Shown: positions 1 to 5,903 of the stretch, piece by piece | Layout: each line of letters opens with the position of its first letter | Position numbering within the stretch: position 1 is the first letter of the stretch | Origin: Chlorobiota bacterium | Lineage (GTDB): Bacteria > Bacteroidota > Bacteroidia > Bacteroidales > JAADGE01 | Direction: 5' to 3' | Assembly: GCA_013153575.1 (NCBI GenBank) | Contig: JAADEE010000174.1 | Span: 1-5,903 of the forward strand | Length of the DNA stretch: 5,903 bases | Program-made: the position numbers and the translations under genes | The notes under the pieces: model-generated | The model's database searches: none | What the model was told of the DNA's origin: nothing | What the model saw: the letters and a program-made list of their open reading frames with translations, nothing else

Positions 1-44
1 ATAACTCGCACAGTTATTTGCATATTAAATGTTGTAAGTTGTCG

Positions 45-52
45 TAACTTTG
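45..52 (+). promoter_or_regulatory. Candidate Bacteroidota -7 promoter box for the 78-aa membrane protein gene
   Basis: The sequence TAACTTTG matches the Bacteroidota -7 consensus TAnnTTTG exactly. It would place the transcription start near positions 58-60, giving a leader of about 22 bases before the ATG at 82. The nearest upstream TTTG (17-20) lies 24 bases away, longer than the usual spacing of about 19-21, so the -33 half is weak or absent. The leader is A/T-rich with no Shine-Dalgarno match, which is normal in this phylum. Confidence 0.5.
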
Positions 53-81
53 CACTATAAAAAACAATTAAATATAGAGTT

Positions 82-318
82 ATGGACTTACAAAGAAACA
101 TATTAAAAGGAACATTTATTTTTGGAGTATTAGGAATTGCAATTTTTCTTATTTTAATAATTGCAGGGATAGTAATAAATGCATTAGGCTTAGGGTGTAA
201 CTGTTTTAAAGTATTTTCTCTTTCATTAATAGGAGCAGGGATTTTATTTGGTTTTGCAATGTGGTATTATTCATGTTCAAAAAATTCTGATGGAGAAGAT
301 TGCAAAGGATTAAAATAA
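82..318 (+). CDS. Small two-helix membrane protein with four cysteines, function unknown
   Basis: I do not recognise this 78-residue protein. It has a short basic N-terminus (Arg5, Lys9) and a long hydrophobic stretch at about residues 11-36. A brief loop carries a Cys-Asn-Cys motif (Cys39, Cys41). A second hydrophobic stretch follows at about 44-63, then a polar charged tail with Cys65 and Cys74. The positive-inside tendency suggests both ends are cytoplasmic, which would place the two cysteine pairs on opposite sides of the membrane; this is inference. It is likely real because it has a candidate promoter at 45-52, a sensible ATG, membrane-protein composition and a hairpin terminator about 50 bases after its stop. 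It is the only plus-strand gene, convergent with the block to its right, and shows no sign of belonging to that operon. Pairs of cysteines could bind metal or form disulfides, but no known motif such as CxxC is present. Confidence 0.65.
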   Translation: MDLQRNILKGTFIFGVLGIAIFLILIIAGIVINALGLGCNCFKVFSLSLIGAGILFGFAMWYYSCSKNSDGEDCKGLK

Positions 319-368
319 ATTTGCAAACTTCTTTATTCTAAAATTGCTGTAAGAATTATATTAAACTT

Positions 369-418
369 GCTAAACCTTGTAATATACTTAAATGTTTTAC
401 ATAGGTTTAGCTTTTTTT
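369..418 (+). terminator. Hairpin terminator between convergent genes
   Basis: The 8-base stem GCTAAACC (369-376) pairs exactly with GGTTTAGC (404-411). Inside it, after a small asymmetric bulge, TGTAA (378-382) pairs with TTACA (397-401), leaving a 14-base loop. Seven T residues follow on the plus strand (412-418), so this fits an intrinsic terminator for the 78-aa gene. On the minus strand the same hairpin lies just after the kdsC stop and is followed by a weaker U-rich stretch, so it may serve both directions. The plus-strand T-run overlaps the kdsC stop codon (417-419). Confidence 0.75.
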
Positions 419-923
419 ATTTTAATTTAACCCAAACTTGTTGTGCTCTCATAACTTGTTCAATTACATCACGTATGCAACCTTTGCCTCCTTCTTTGTC
501 AGAAATATAATGTGCAATGTTTTGGATTTCCTCAACTGCATCAGCCGGGCAAGTTGCAAGTCCTGATGCCTTCATAGGCTCATAATCAGGTATGTCATCG
601 CCCATGTATAAAATTTGCTCAGGTTTTATGTTGTATTTCATGTAGAAATCTTCGAAATCATCAATTTTGTCGTGAGAACCAAGATATATGTCAGTTACTC
701 CTAAACCTTGAAATCTTGTTCTTACAGATTCTGATTTGCCACCTGTTATTATGCAAACAATAAAACCATTGTCAACTGCATATTTTACTGCAAAACCATC
801 TTTAACATTCATGTGTCTTGTAAGTTCACCGTCGGTGTGTAAAACCATATCTTGCGAAAATACGCCATCAACATCAAAAACAAATGCTTTTATATCTTTT
901 AATCTTTCTTTAAAATTGTCCAT
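417..923 (-). CDS. kdsC: 3-deoxy-D-manno-octulosonate 8-phosphate phosphatase (KdsC, HAD family)
   Basis: KdsC hydrolyses Kdo-8-phosphate to Kdo and phosphate in the cytoplasm, the step before CMP activation for lipopolysaccharide core synthesis. All HAD motifs are visible in the 168 residues. Motif I is DVDGV (nucleophile Asp17, acid/base Asp19). Motif II is ITGGKS (Thr60). Lys86 fits motif III, and motif IV is GDDIPD (Asp109, Asp110, Asp113). The tail GGKGCIRDVIEQV (145-157) matches the conserved C-terminal Gly-rich loop and RD/E segment of the family. There is no cap insertion, as expected for the tetrameric C0 type, and the length is normal. The close relative KDN-9-phosphate phosphatase has a Glu in motif II where Gly62 sits here, which favours KdsC. 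The ATG lies three bases after the stop of the lipoprotein gene upstream and is in the same frame. No Shine-Dalgarno site is evident, so translation probably depends on coupling. It is the last gene of its operon. Confidence 0.85.
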   Translation of the reverse strand: MDNFKERLKDIKAFVFDVDGVFSQDMVLHTDGELTRHMNVKDGFAVKYAVDNGFIVCIITGGKSESVRTRFQGLGVTDIYLGSHDKIDDFEDFYMKYNIKPEQILYMGDDIPDYEPMKASGLATCPADAVEEIQNIAHYISDKEGGKGCIRDVIEQVMRAQQVWVKLK

Positions 924-926
924 ATT

Positions 927-1985
927 TTATAATTCTGTTACACCAAACTCTAAAATTGCGTAAGGTTTATTTTTAGAAATTTCTTGAAATTTATTATATG
1001 CTTTATCAATTAAATCTGCCGGATAATATTCATTAAAGTCTTCGTCTTTTGTCATAGGACCATAAATGCTAACGCCAAGCCAATCGATGTAATCATCACC
1101 CGGATAGTAAAGTTTTGCATTGTTCCAATCTTCTTCGGGATCGTTATTTACATCGAAATGGAAGAACCAAGTTAAATTATTTGCACCAACTTGTTTGCTT
1201 AAATTTATTATGTGTCGGTATGCATCTCTGAAAATTTCTGCACCATCAGGATAAGATGTATCACCATAGTTTGTGGTTTCTCCTTTGCCATAATATGTTG
1301 CATTCCATGAAAACCAAAATCCGTTAACTTCTGTTCCGAACTCAACTAAAAGGTTTTGATTTGTGTTTTTTGCTTCTTCGAACCAATTTGTTAAGGCTTC
1401 ATCGTGTTTGCCTGAAATTATGTCGTTTAAGTTCCAAATAGGGTCAATGCGTCCTTCTTCAAATTCGCTTCTTGGCATCATTCTTATAAAAGGTGTTTTG
1501 TCTGTGTTAATTATTGCTTGAACTTCATCATATGGAAATACTATTGTGTCATTCCAATTATTTGAAAAATATGCCCATGCAATTTCTTTGCCTATGAGAG
1601 TTTCGTAATCAGTTATGATTTTTTCAGAAACACAATCTTCTTCACCACAAAAATCAGGAAATGAAGCAAAATATTTTTTGTTTTCTATTGGTATTAATTT
1701 ATTGTTTTCAAATTTGCAAGAAGATATGTAATCATCAGAATTTATTAAATTTTTAAAGGTGTTAAGTGATGCTTCTGATGAGTTAACTTTTAGCTGTGTG
1801 TCGTCAAAGTCTTCGTGCCAATATGATATTGCATAAATGTCGTCGTAGTTTTTTACTTCATTAAAAAAAAGTTCTAACCATTCTGATTTTGAGTTGAATA
1901 ATTCATCATCATCATCATTTTTACAACTATTTATTGAAAATGATATTATTAAAATTAATGTTAAAATAATTTTTAGTTGTTTCAT
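927..1985 (-). CDS. GH26-like (beta-mannanase fold) surface lipoprotein, apparently circularly permuted
   Basis: The 352-residue precursor begins with a hydrophobic signal peptide ending in INSC, with Cys21 as the lipidation site. The following KNDDDDE fits the acidic lipoprotein export signal that sends Bacteroidota lipoproteins to the cell surface. The catalytic part resembles GH26: PFIRMMPRS (165-173) for strand 3, FGTEVNGFWFSW (216-227) with candidate acid/base Glu219 after strand 4, DWLGVSIYG (301-309) for strand 6, and AILEFG (343-348) with candidate nucleophile Glu346 on strand 7. The protein stops four residues after this motif, so strand 8 and the last helix are missing at the C-terminus. 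Residues 33-95, including AISYWHEDFD (52-61) and LKVNSSEASL (65-74), resemble that missing C-terminal segment, which suggests circular permutation. The His that usually precedes the acid/base Glu in GH26 is Thr218 here. Cys113 and Cys118 could form a disulfide. The start overlaps the preceding stop as TAATG, implying coupled translation. The substrate is unknown; mannan-type activity is only a family-level guess. Confidence 0.72.
   Translation of the reverse strand: MKQLKIILTLILIISFSINSCKNDDDDELFNSKSEWLELFFNEVKNYDDIYAISYWHEDFDDTQLKVNSSEASLNTFKNLINSDDYISSCKFENNKLIPIENKKYFASFPDFCGEEDCVSEKIITDYETLIGKEIAWAYFSNNWNDTIVFPYDEVQAIINTDKTPFIRMMPRSEFEEGRIDPIWNLNDIISGKHDEALTNWFEEAKNTNQNLLVEFGTEVNGFWFSWNATYYGKGETTNYGDTSYPDGAEIFRDAYRHIINLSKQVGANNLTWFFHFDVNNDPEEDWNNAKLYYPGDDYIDWLGVSIYGPMTKDEDFNEYYPADLIDKAYNKFQEISKNKPYAILEFGVTEL
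1905..1916 (-). repeat. Four GAT codons encoding the acidic export-signal stretch
   Basis: Four perfect GAT triplets encode Asp24-Asp27 of the lipoprotein, three residues after the lipidated Cys21. Gain or loss of one unit would change the number of aspartates without a frameshift. Because the stretch forms the likely surface-export signal, its length could matter, but four copies is short and may have no special behaviour. Confidence 0.6.
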
Positions 1986-2770
1986 TATTTAGTTTCTTCA
2001 ATATTTTTGCTCACAAATTTATAAATGTTTTGCAAATTTGTATTATCTTTTAAAAGTTCGAGGTGTTTGTTCATAACTTTGGTGTCTTTTCTAACGGCAG
2101 GACCTGTTTGAACTTTTTTAGGGCTTTCTTTTTGAATTTTTGCAACTGTTTCATTAATTAAAGGAAGCAAAATGTCAAAATCAATGTCTTTCTCTTTTAA
2201 TATTTCTTCTGCAATAGCAAACATATTATTTGAAAAGTTATTTGCAAAAACTGCGGCTAAATGTATGTATTTGCGTTGCTCAAAATTTATTTTTCGGACA
2301 TCTTCACTAATTTGAAATGCAATTTTGCTAATTCGATTATAGTTAAATCCTGAATTTGCTTCTAAACAAAGTGGAATATTTTTAAAGTTGGCTTTTTTGA
2401 AACGAGAAAATGTTTGCAAAGGATAAAAAATGCCAAAATTTGCAGAAAGTTTTTCTAAAATATTTGCTTGTATGCTTCCTGCTGTATGAACTACAAGATT
2501 GTTATTAATTTTTTCTTTTAAAGTTTTATTATTTACAATTTCAGAAATTGCATCATCAGAAATTGAAATTATGTATAAATTTGCATCAAAAGGAATGTCA
2601 TTTACATCAAAAGAGTAGGAGGGTGCATTTATTTTATTTGCAAGTAATTTTGCTGCCCCCTCAGTTCTGCTATGAATATGAATTTCTTTCGATATTTTTT
2701 CATAGAAAACTTGTGCAATGTTTGTTGCAAGGTTTCCGGCTCCAATTATTACAATTTGATTATTTGCCAT
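1985..2770 (-). CDS. Rossmann-like NAD(P)-binding protein with DUF2520 C-terminal domain
   Basis: This 261-residue protein has an N-terminal Rossmann fold with the dinucleotide motif GAGNLA (10-15) right after a hydrophobic strand. A conserved HTAGS (95-99) follows, like related ProC / F420-NADP-oxidoreductase-type proteins. The C-terminal helical DUF2520 domain shows its family hallmarks: YPLQTFS (116-122), HLAAVFANNF (170-179) and QTGPAVRKD (221-229). The architecture predicts a cytoplasmic dehydrogenase or reductase, but the substrate of the family is not established to my knowledge. In many Bacteroidota genomes this gene sits directly before kdsC and a maf gene (recalled, not searched). 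Here a GH26-like lipoprotein gene lies between it and kdsC. The ATG at 2770 is supported by AAGGA six bases upstream and by a -7 promoter box further up. The stop TAA shares its last A with the next gene's ATG. Length is normal for the family and I see no damage. Confidence 0.82.
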   Translation of the reverse strand: MANNQIVIIGAGNLATNIAQVFYEKISKEIHIHSRTEGAAKLLANKINAPSYSFDVNDIPFDANLYIISISDDAISEIVNNKTLKEKINNNLVVHTAGSIQANILEKLSANFGIFYPLQTFSRFKKANFKNIPLCLEANSGFNYNRISKIAFQISEDVRKINFEQRKYIHLAAVFANNFSNNMFAIAEEILKEKDIDFDILLPLINETVAKIQKESPKKVQTGPAVRKDTKVMNKHLELLKDNTNLQNIYKFVSKNIEETK

Positions 2771-2776
2771 TAATTG

Positions 2777-2781
2777 TCCTT
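2777..2781 (-). promoter_or_regulatory. Shine-Dalgarno site of the DUF2520 gene
   Basis: On the minus strand AAGGA lies six bases before the ATG at 2770. This is a good Shine-Dalgarno match at standard spacing and supports that start. It stands out because the other starts in this window have no comparable site. Confidence 0.6.
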
Positions 2782-2798
2782 TTTAGGTCTGTCTTTGA

Positions 2799-2806
2799 CA
2801 AAGTTA
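2799..2806 (-). promoter_or_regulatory. Candidate internal -7 promoter box before DUF2520, GH26-like and kdsC genes
   Basis: The minus strand reads TAACTTTG, an exact TAnnTTTG match and the same eight bases as the box at 45-52. Transcription would start near 2791-2794, giving a leader of about 22 bases that contains the Shine-Dalgarno site. No clear TTG -33 element is found at the usual distance, which falls in the last codons of the DUF2723 gene. The box overlaps a small perfect dyad, CTTTG-A-CAAAG (2793-2803 on the plus strand), too tight to be a hairpin but possibly an operator. No terminator separates it from the DUF2723 gene, so read-through from upstream is also likely. Confidence 0.45.
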
Positions 2807-2815
2807 TTATTTTCT

Positions 2816-5800
2816 TTAAAACATAAATATACTATTTAGTTTTTCGGTATATTCTTTTTGGTTGTGTTTTTCTGTAATGTCAATGTAAAGTTTTGTTATG
2901 TATTGTAATTCAGCAATTTCACTATATGCTTGTCCTTTAAAGTTACTGCCTATTTTTGTATAATATTTTAAGCTTTCACTTGTGTTTTTTATTATTACAT
3001 CTAAAATTTTGTAAGCTTTTTCATTTTCTTCAAGTTCAAAATATGCATCAACAATATTTAGCATTGATTCGTCGTATTTTATTTTATTTTCAGGTAAAAT
3101 TTCAACAACATAATCTAGTGTTTTAATTGCTTTTTCTTTCTTGCCTTCTTTAATAAGTTTTTTAGCTAATTTTGCAAAAGTTTCTCTTATTTTTAAAATT
3201 CTTATATTTCTTGCATCAAAATTTCCAATGTAAACATCATCTTCGTTTACACGTCCCCAAACAAATTTATTCATTAAGTTATTATATAAAATGTTTGTGT
3301 TAATATAACCAATTTCGTTTGTGGTTTTGTATGGAACAAGGCGATATGCAAAGCCTTCTAATCTGAAATAATCTTGTAATCCTAAAAAACTGCTATGTGG
3401 CACACTTGTAGCAAAATAAATAGGTCGCTTCCAATTGTTGCGAGCAATAATTTCAAGAACTGCCATGTCATTTTTATAAATGAATGTATTATTTAGTTTC
3501 CATTTTATGTTTTTTTCAAATTTGCTTAATTCTTTAATTGTGAAATCTCCTGATTTTGTGAGATTAGCCCAATCAACCTTTAATGAAAGTTTTTTTGATG
3601 GAATATAATTTATTTCATTACCGTCATTTGCTTGAAGTTTTGTGTCGTAATCATCTGATGCAACAAAATCCATTGCAGTTGTAAGAGGTAAGTTTTTCTT
3701 AGAAATTTCTGTAAGAAATATTTGTGTTTTATCTGTTAGGTCGTTAACAAGTGAGGTGTTAATATCATATTTATTTATAAATGTTTCGTTAGATAATTTA
3801 TTAATAATTCCTGCAAACTCAATAGGTGAGAAATTATTTATTTCACTAATTAAAGTGTTGTATTCCTTTTTATTAAGTTTTGGATATGATGATTTTTTAA
3901 GAATGTTTTTTAATCCTTCTTTTATAATGTTAAATGTATCTTGAAGTAATATTTTATTTGCATTATATTTTTCATCAATAAATAGTTCAGGATTGTCCAT
4001 AACGTAAAGTGCATCACGTTTACCTTCTCTATATTTGTTGTGTTTCATTGAAAAAGGTACAGGTTCTGCTTCGTATGTTTTCGTTTTCATTTGGTCGATA
4101 TACCAATCTGTTCCGAGTAAACTTAGGTTTACAACTTTAATGTCAGTTCTATATCCTTCAACTTCTTGTACAAACCATAGTGGGAAAGTATCATTATCGC
4201 CATAAGTGAAAAGTATTGCATTTTTTTCGCAAGAATCTAAATAATCTTTTGCAAAATCTCTTGCTGTATATTTTCCGGAACGGTCGTGGTCGTCCCAATT
4301 TTGAGTTGCTAAAATTACAGGTACAGGAATAGTTAAAATAATTGCCAAAGTAACAGCTATTTTTTTAGATGTTTTAGAACTCAAAAAGTTGTAAATTCCT
4401 GCAACACCTAACCCTATCCATATGGCAAATGCGTAGAAAGAACCTGCATAAGCGTAATCTCTTTCGCGAGGTTGATAAGGTGTTTGGTTTAGATAAACTA
4501 CAATTGCAATTCCTGTAAATAAAAATAGTAAAAATATTATTAATAAACTTCGTTTATCTTCTGAAAATAGAAGTAAAATTCCTAAAATTCCTAAAATTAA
4601 AGGTAAAAAATAATATGTGTTTCTGCTTTTGTCATTTTTAACTTTTTCAGGTAAGTTGCTTTGGTTTCCAAGCATTAAACTATCAATAAATGAAATGCCT
4701 GAAATCCAATTGCCATTTGTAATACCTCCGTTTCCTTGAATGTTGTTTTGTCTTCCTACAAAATTCCACATAAAATATCTTAAATACATATGTGAAAGTT
4801 GATAAGATATGAAAAATTGAATGTTATTAATAAAATTTGGTTTTTCTCCTTTGCTTAATCCACCCCAAATTCTATATGCTGAAATATGATGTTGCTCTCT
4901 GCTGTACATTCTTGGGAAAATAGTTTTTCTGGCATCGTCAAATTCATATTCAGGATTTGTTTTTTCAATTTTAAGATATTTGTCTCCTTCTTGAATGTAT
5001 GTGTAACGAGGATGTGTAACATAATCGCCATTTTCTTGCTTTAATTCTGCATCGAAATATTGTCCGTAAATTAATGGTCGTGAGCCATATTGCTCTCTGT
5101 TTAAGTATGATAGTAATGAGAAAATATTTTCAGGATTGTTCTCATCCATAGGAGGATTTGCATAAGAACGTATCATAATAATTGTGTAAGATGAATATCC
5201 TATAAGGATTACAATTATTGATGTAAGTATTGTGTTTAGTAATATTTTTTGTTTTTTGTATGAATAATAAATTCCGTATGCTAATAATCCAAAAGTTAGG
5301 AAGATGTAAAATAACAGTCCACTATTAAAGGGTAAACCGAATGTGTTAACAAAAAGAAGCTCGAATTTTGAGGCAATTACAACGTATTCTAAAATAATTC
5401 CATACATTAAAAAGCCAACCAAAGCAACTGAAATAATTGCTGAATAAAAAAGACCTTTGTTTGTAACTTTATGTTTTTTGAAATAATAAACAAAAACTAT
5501 TGCAGGAATTGCCAAAAGGTTAAGTAAATGTACACCAATTGAAAGTCCCATTATAAATGCAATAAATATTAGCCAACGATTTGAGTATTTTTGGTCAGAA
5601 ATTGTTTCCCATTTAAGTATTGCCCAAAATACAATTGCAGTAAAAAGTGAAGAGCTTGCATAAACTTCTGCTTCAACAGCCGAAAACCAAAATGTATCGG
5701 AAAAAGTGTATGCTAACGAACCAATAAACCCGCTTGCAAAAATTGCAATTGCAGTTTCTTTTGAAATTTCTTTATTGCCTTTTGTAAGAACTTTTTTTGC

Positions 5801-5903
5801 AAAATACGTAATAGTCCAAAATAAAAACAAAATTGTAAATGCACTTGCTAATACAGAAACAGAATTAATGAAAATAGCAACCATTTCTCTGTTTGGTGCA
5901 AAT
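2816..5903 (-). CDS. DUF2723 / TMEM260-like GT-C membrane glycosyltransferase with C-terminal TPR-like region (5' end outside window)
   Basis: A polytopic membrane protein of the DUF2723 family. The human member TMEM260 is a protein O-mannosyltransferase (CAZy GT117), so a lipid-sugar-dependent transferase at the membrane is the best guess. Counting from Met at 5884 (1022 residues), about ten hydrophobic segments occur at 8-30, 44-62, 76-92, 104-135, 146-168, 189-208, 214-238, 424-441, 446-465, 480-500 and 508-527. Family signatures include FWFSAVEAEVY (65-75), GVHLLNLLAIP (117-127), RMYSREQHH (325-333), PYQPRERDYAYAG (469-481), NWDDHDRSG (529-537) and FTYGDNDTFPLWF (559-571). A large soluble part follows (530-890) with NNWKRPIYFAT (816-826) and DYFRLEGFAYRLVP (838-851). 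Residues 893-1000 form TPR-like helices. The frame stays open upstream of 5884 to the edge (FAPNRE then Met), and the family normally has further N-terminal residues with the catalytic acidic loop and a HPPG-type motif. The real start therefore lies beyond the window. The C-terminus looks complete. Confidence 0.85.
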   Translation of the reverse strand, partial: FAPNREMVAIFINSVSVLASAFTILFLFWTITYFAKKVLTKGNKEISKETAIAIFASGFIGSLAYTFSDTFWFSAVEAEVYASSSLFTAIVFWAILKWETISDQKYSNRWLIFIAFIMGLSIGVHLLNLLAIPAIVFVYYFKKHKVTNKGLFYSAIISVALVGFLMYGIILEYVVIASKFELLFVNTFGLPFNSGLLFYIFLTFGLLAYGIYYSYKKQKILLNTILTSIIVILIGYSSYTIIMIRSYANPPMDENNPENIFSLLSYLNREQYGSRPLIYGQYFDAELKQENGDYVTHPRYTYIQEGDKYLKIEKTNPEYEFDDARKTIFPRMYSREQHHISAYRIWGGLSKGEKPNFINNIQFFISYQLSHMYLRYFMWNFVGRQNNIQGNGGITNGNWISGISFIDSLMLGNQSNLPEKVKNDKSRNTYYFLPLILGILGILLLFSEDKRSLLIIFLLFLFTGIAIVVYLNQTPYQPRERDYAYAGSFYAFAIWIGLGVAGIYNFLSSKTSKKIAVTLAIILTIPVPVILATQNWDDHDRSGKYTARDFAKDYLDSCEKNAILFTYGDNDTFPLWFVQEVEGYRTDIKVVNLSLLGTDWYIDQMKTKTYEAEPVPFSMKHNKYREGKRDALYVMDNPELFIDEKYNANKILLQDTFNIIKEGLKNILKKSSYPKLNKKEYNTLISEINNFSPIEFAGIINKLSNETFINKYDINTSLVNDLTDKTQIFLTEISKKNLPLTTAMDFVASDDYDTKLQANDGNEINYIPSKKLSLKVDWANLTKSGDFTIKELSKFEKNIKWKLNNTFIYKNDMAVLEIIARNNWKRPIYFATSVPHSSFLGLQDYFRLEGFAYRLVPYKTTNEIGYINTNILYNNLMNKFVWGRVNEDDVYIGNFDARNIRILKIRETFAKLAKKLIKEGKKEKAIKTLDYVVEILPENKIKYDESMLNIVDAYFELEENEKAYKILDVIIKNTSESLKYYTKIGSNFKGQAYSEIAELQYITKLYIDITEKHNQKEYTEKLNSIFMF
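4574..4598 (-). repeat. Short 9-base tandem repeat inside a membrane helix
   Basis: The unit TAAAATTCC (plus strand) occurs 2.8 times in tandem, in frame with the DUF2723 gene, where it encodes the repeated ILG of LILGILGILLL (429-439) in a hydrophobic helix. A change of one unit would add or remove three residues without a frameshift. It is probably a by-product of AT-rich coding for a low-complexity helix. Confidence 0.6.

Noticed and set aside
17..20. TTTG as the -33 element of the left promoter
   Set aside because: It lies 24 bases from the -7 box, longer than the usual spacing, so it is not claimed as part of the promoter.
417..923. KDN-9-phosphate phosphatase instead of KdsC
   Set aside because: The HAD motif II region reads TGGKS without the Glu typical of the KDN enzyme, and the GDDIPDYEPM and GGKGCIRDVIEQV segments fit the Bacteroidota KdsC type better.
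736..963. 75-residue plus-strand open frame
   Set aside because: Antisense to kdsC and the end of the lipoprotein gene; composition is not protein-like and there is no start signal.
927..1985. GH26-like gene as a 3'-truncated pseudogene
   Set aside because: The frame is intact, packed neatly in an operon, and the missing C-terminal elements appear to be present at the N-terminus. No remnant of a normal C-terminus is visible downstream because kdsC starts three bases later.
2548..2826. 92-residue plus-strand open frame
   Set aside because: Antisense to the DUF2520 gene and its promoter region; no recognisable features.
3756..3944. 62-residue plus-strand open frame
   Set aside because: Antisense to the soluble part of the DUF2723 gene; hydrophobic look comes from reverse reading of AT-rich Lys/Asn codons.
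1..5903. Mobile element, phage, CRISPR or toxin-antitoxin system
   Set aside because: No transposase, integrase, terminal inverted repeats, spaced direct repeats or toxin-like small gene pair was found on either strand.

Overview
This is an AT-rich bacterial window that looks like Bacteroidota, most likely a Bacteroidales-type organism. The evidence is a DUF2723 (TMEM260-like) membrane protein, a DUF2520 Rossmann protein next to a KdsC-type phosphatase, a lipoprotein with an acidic stretch just after its lipidated cysteine, TAnnTTTG-type -7 promoter boxes, and mostly absent Shine-Dalgarno sequences. The species cannot be named from the sequence alone.

Layout, left to right. Positions 1-81 hold a candidate plus-strand promoter. 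Positions 82-318 encode a 78-residue, four-cysteine, two-helix membrane protein of unknown function. Positions 369-418 form a hairpin plus T-run that separates this gene from a convergent block filling the rest of the window on the minus strand. Read in its own direction, that block is: a large DUF2723/TMEM260-like membrane glycosyltransferase (2816 to beyond the right edge), a 45-base gap with a -7 promoter box and a good Shine-Dalgarno site, a DUF2520 Rossmann protein (1985-2770), a GH26-like surface lipoprotein (927-1985, start overlapping the previous stop by one base), and kdsC (417-923). The last three genes are packed like a single operon.

How the genes may work together. KdsC makes Kdo for the lipopolysaccharide core. 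The DUF2723 protein belongs to a GT-C family whose animal member O-mannosylates proteins. The GH26-like lipoprotein has the fold of beta-mannanases and an export signal suggesting the cell surface. The common theme is cell-envelope glycoconjugates, but a direct functional link is inference only.

Main observation. The GH26-like protein ends immediately after the strand carrying its catalytic nucleophile, so the normal last strand and helix of the barrel are missing from the C-terminus. A segment resembling exactly that missing piece lies at its N-terminus, just after the lipoprotein signal. This suggests a natural circular permutation of a TIM-barrel glycosidase. A second practical point is that the large DUF2723 gene is cut by the window edge: the apparent start Met at 5884 is internal.

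No tRNA, rRNA, CRISPR array, insertion sequence or phage gene was seen.
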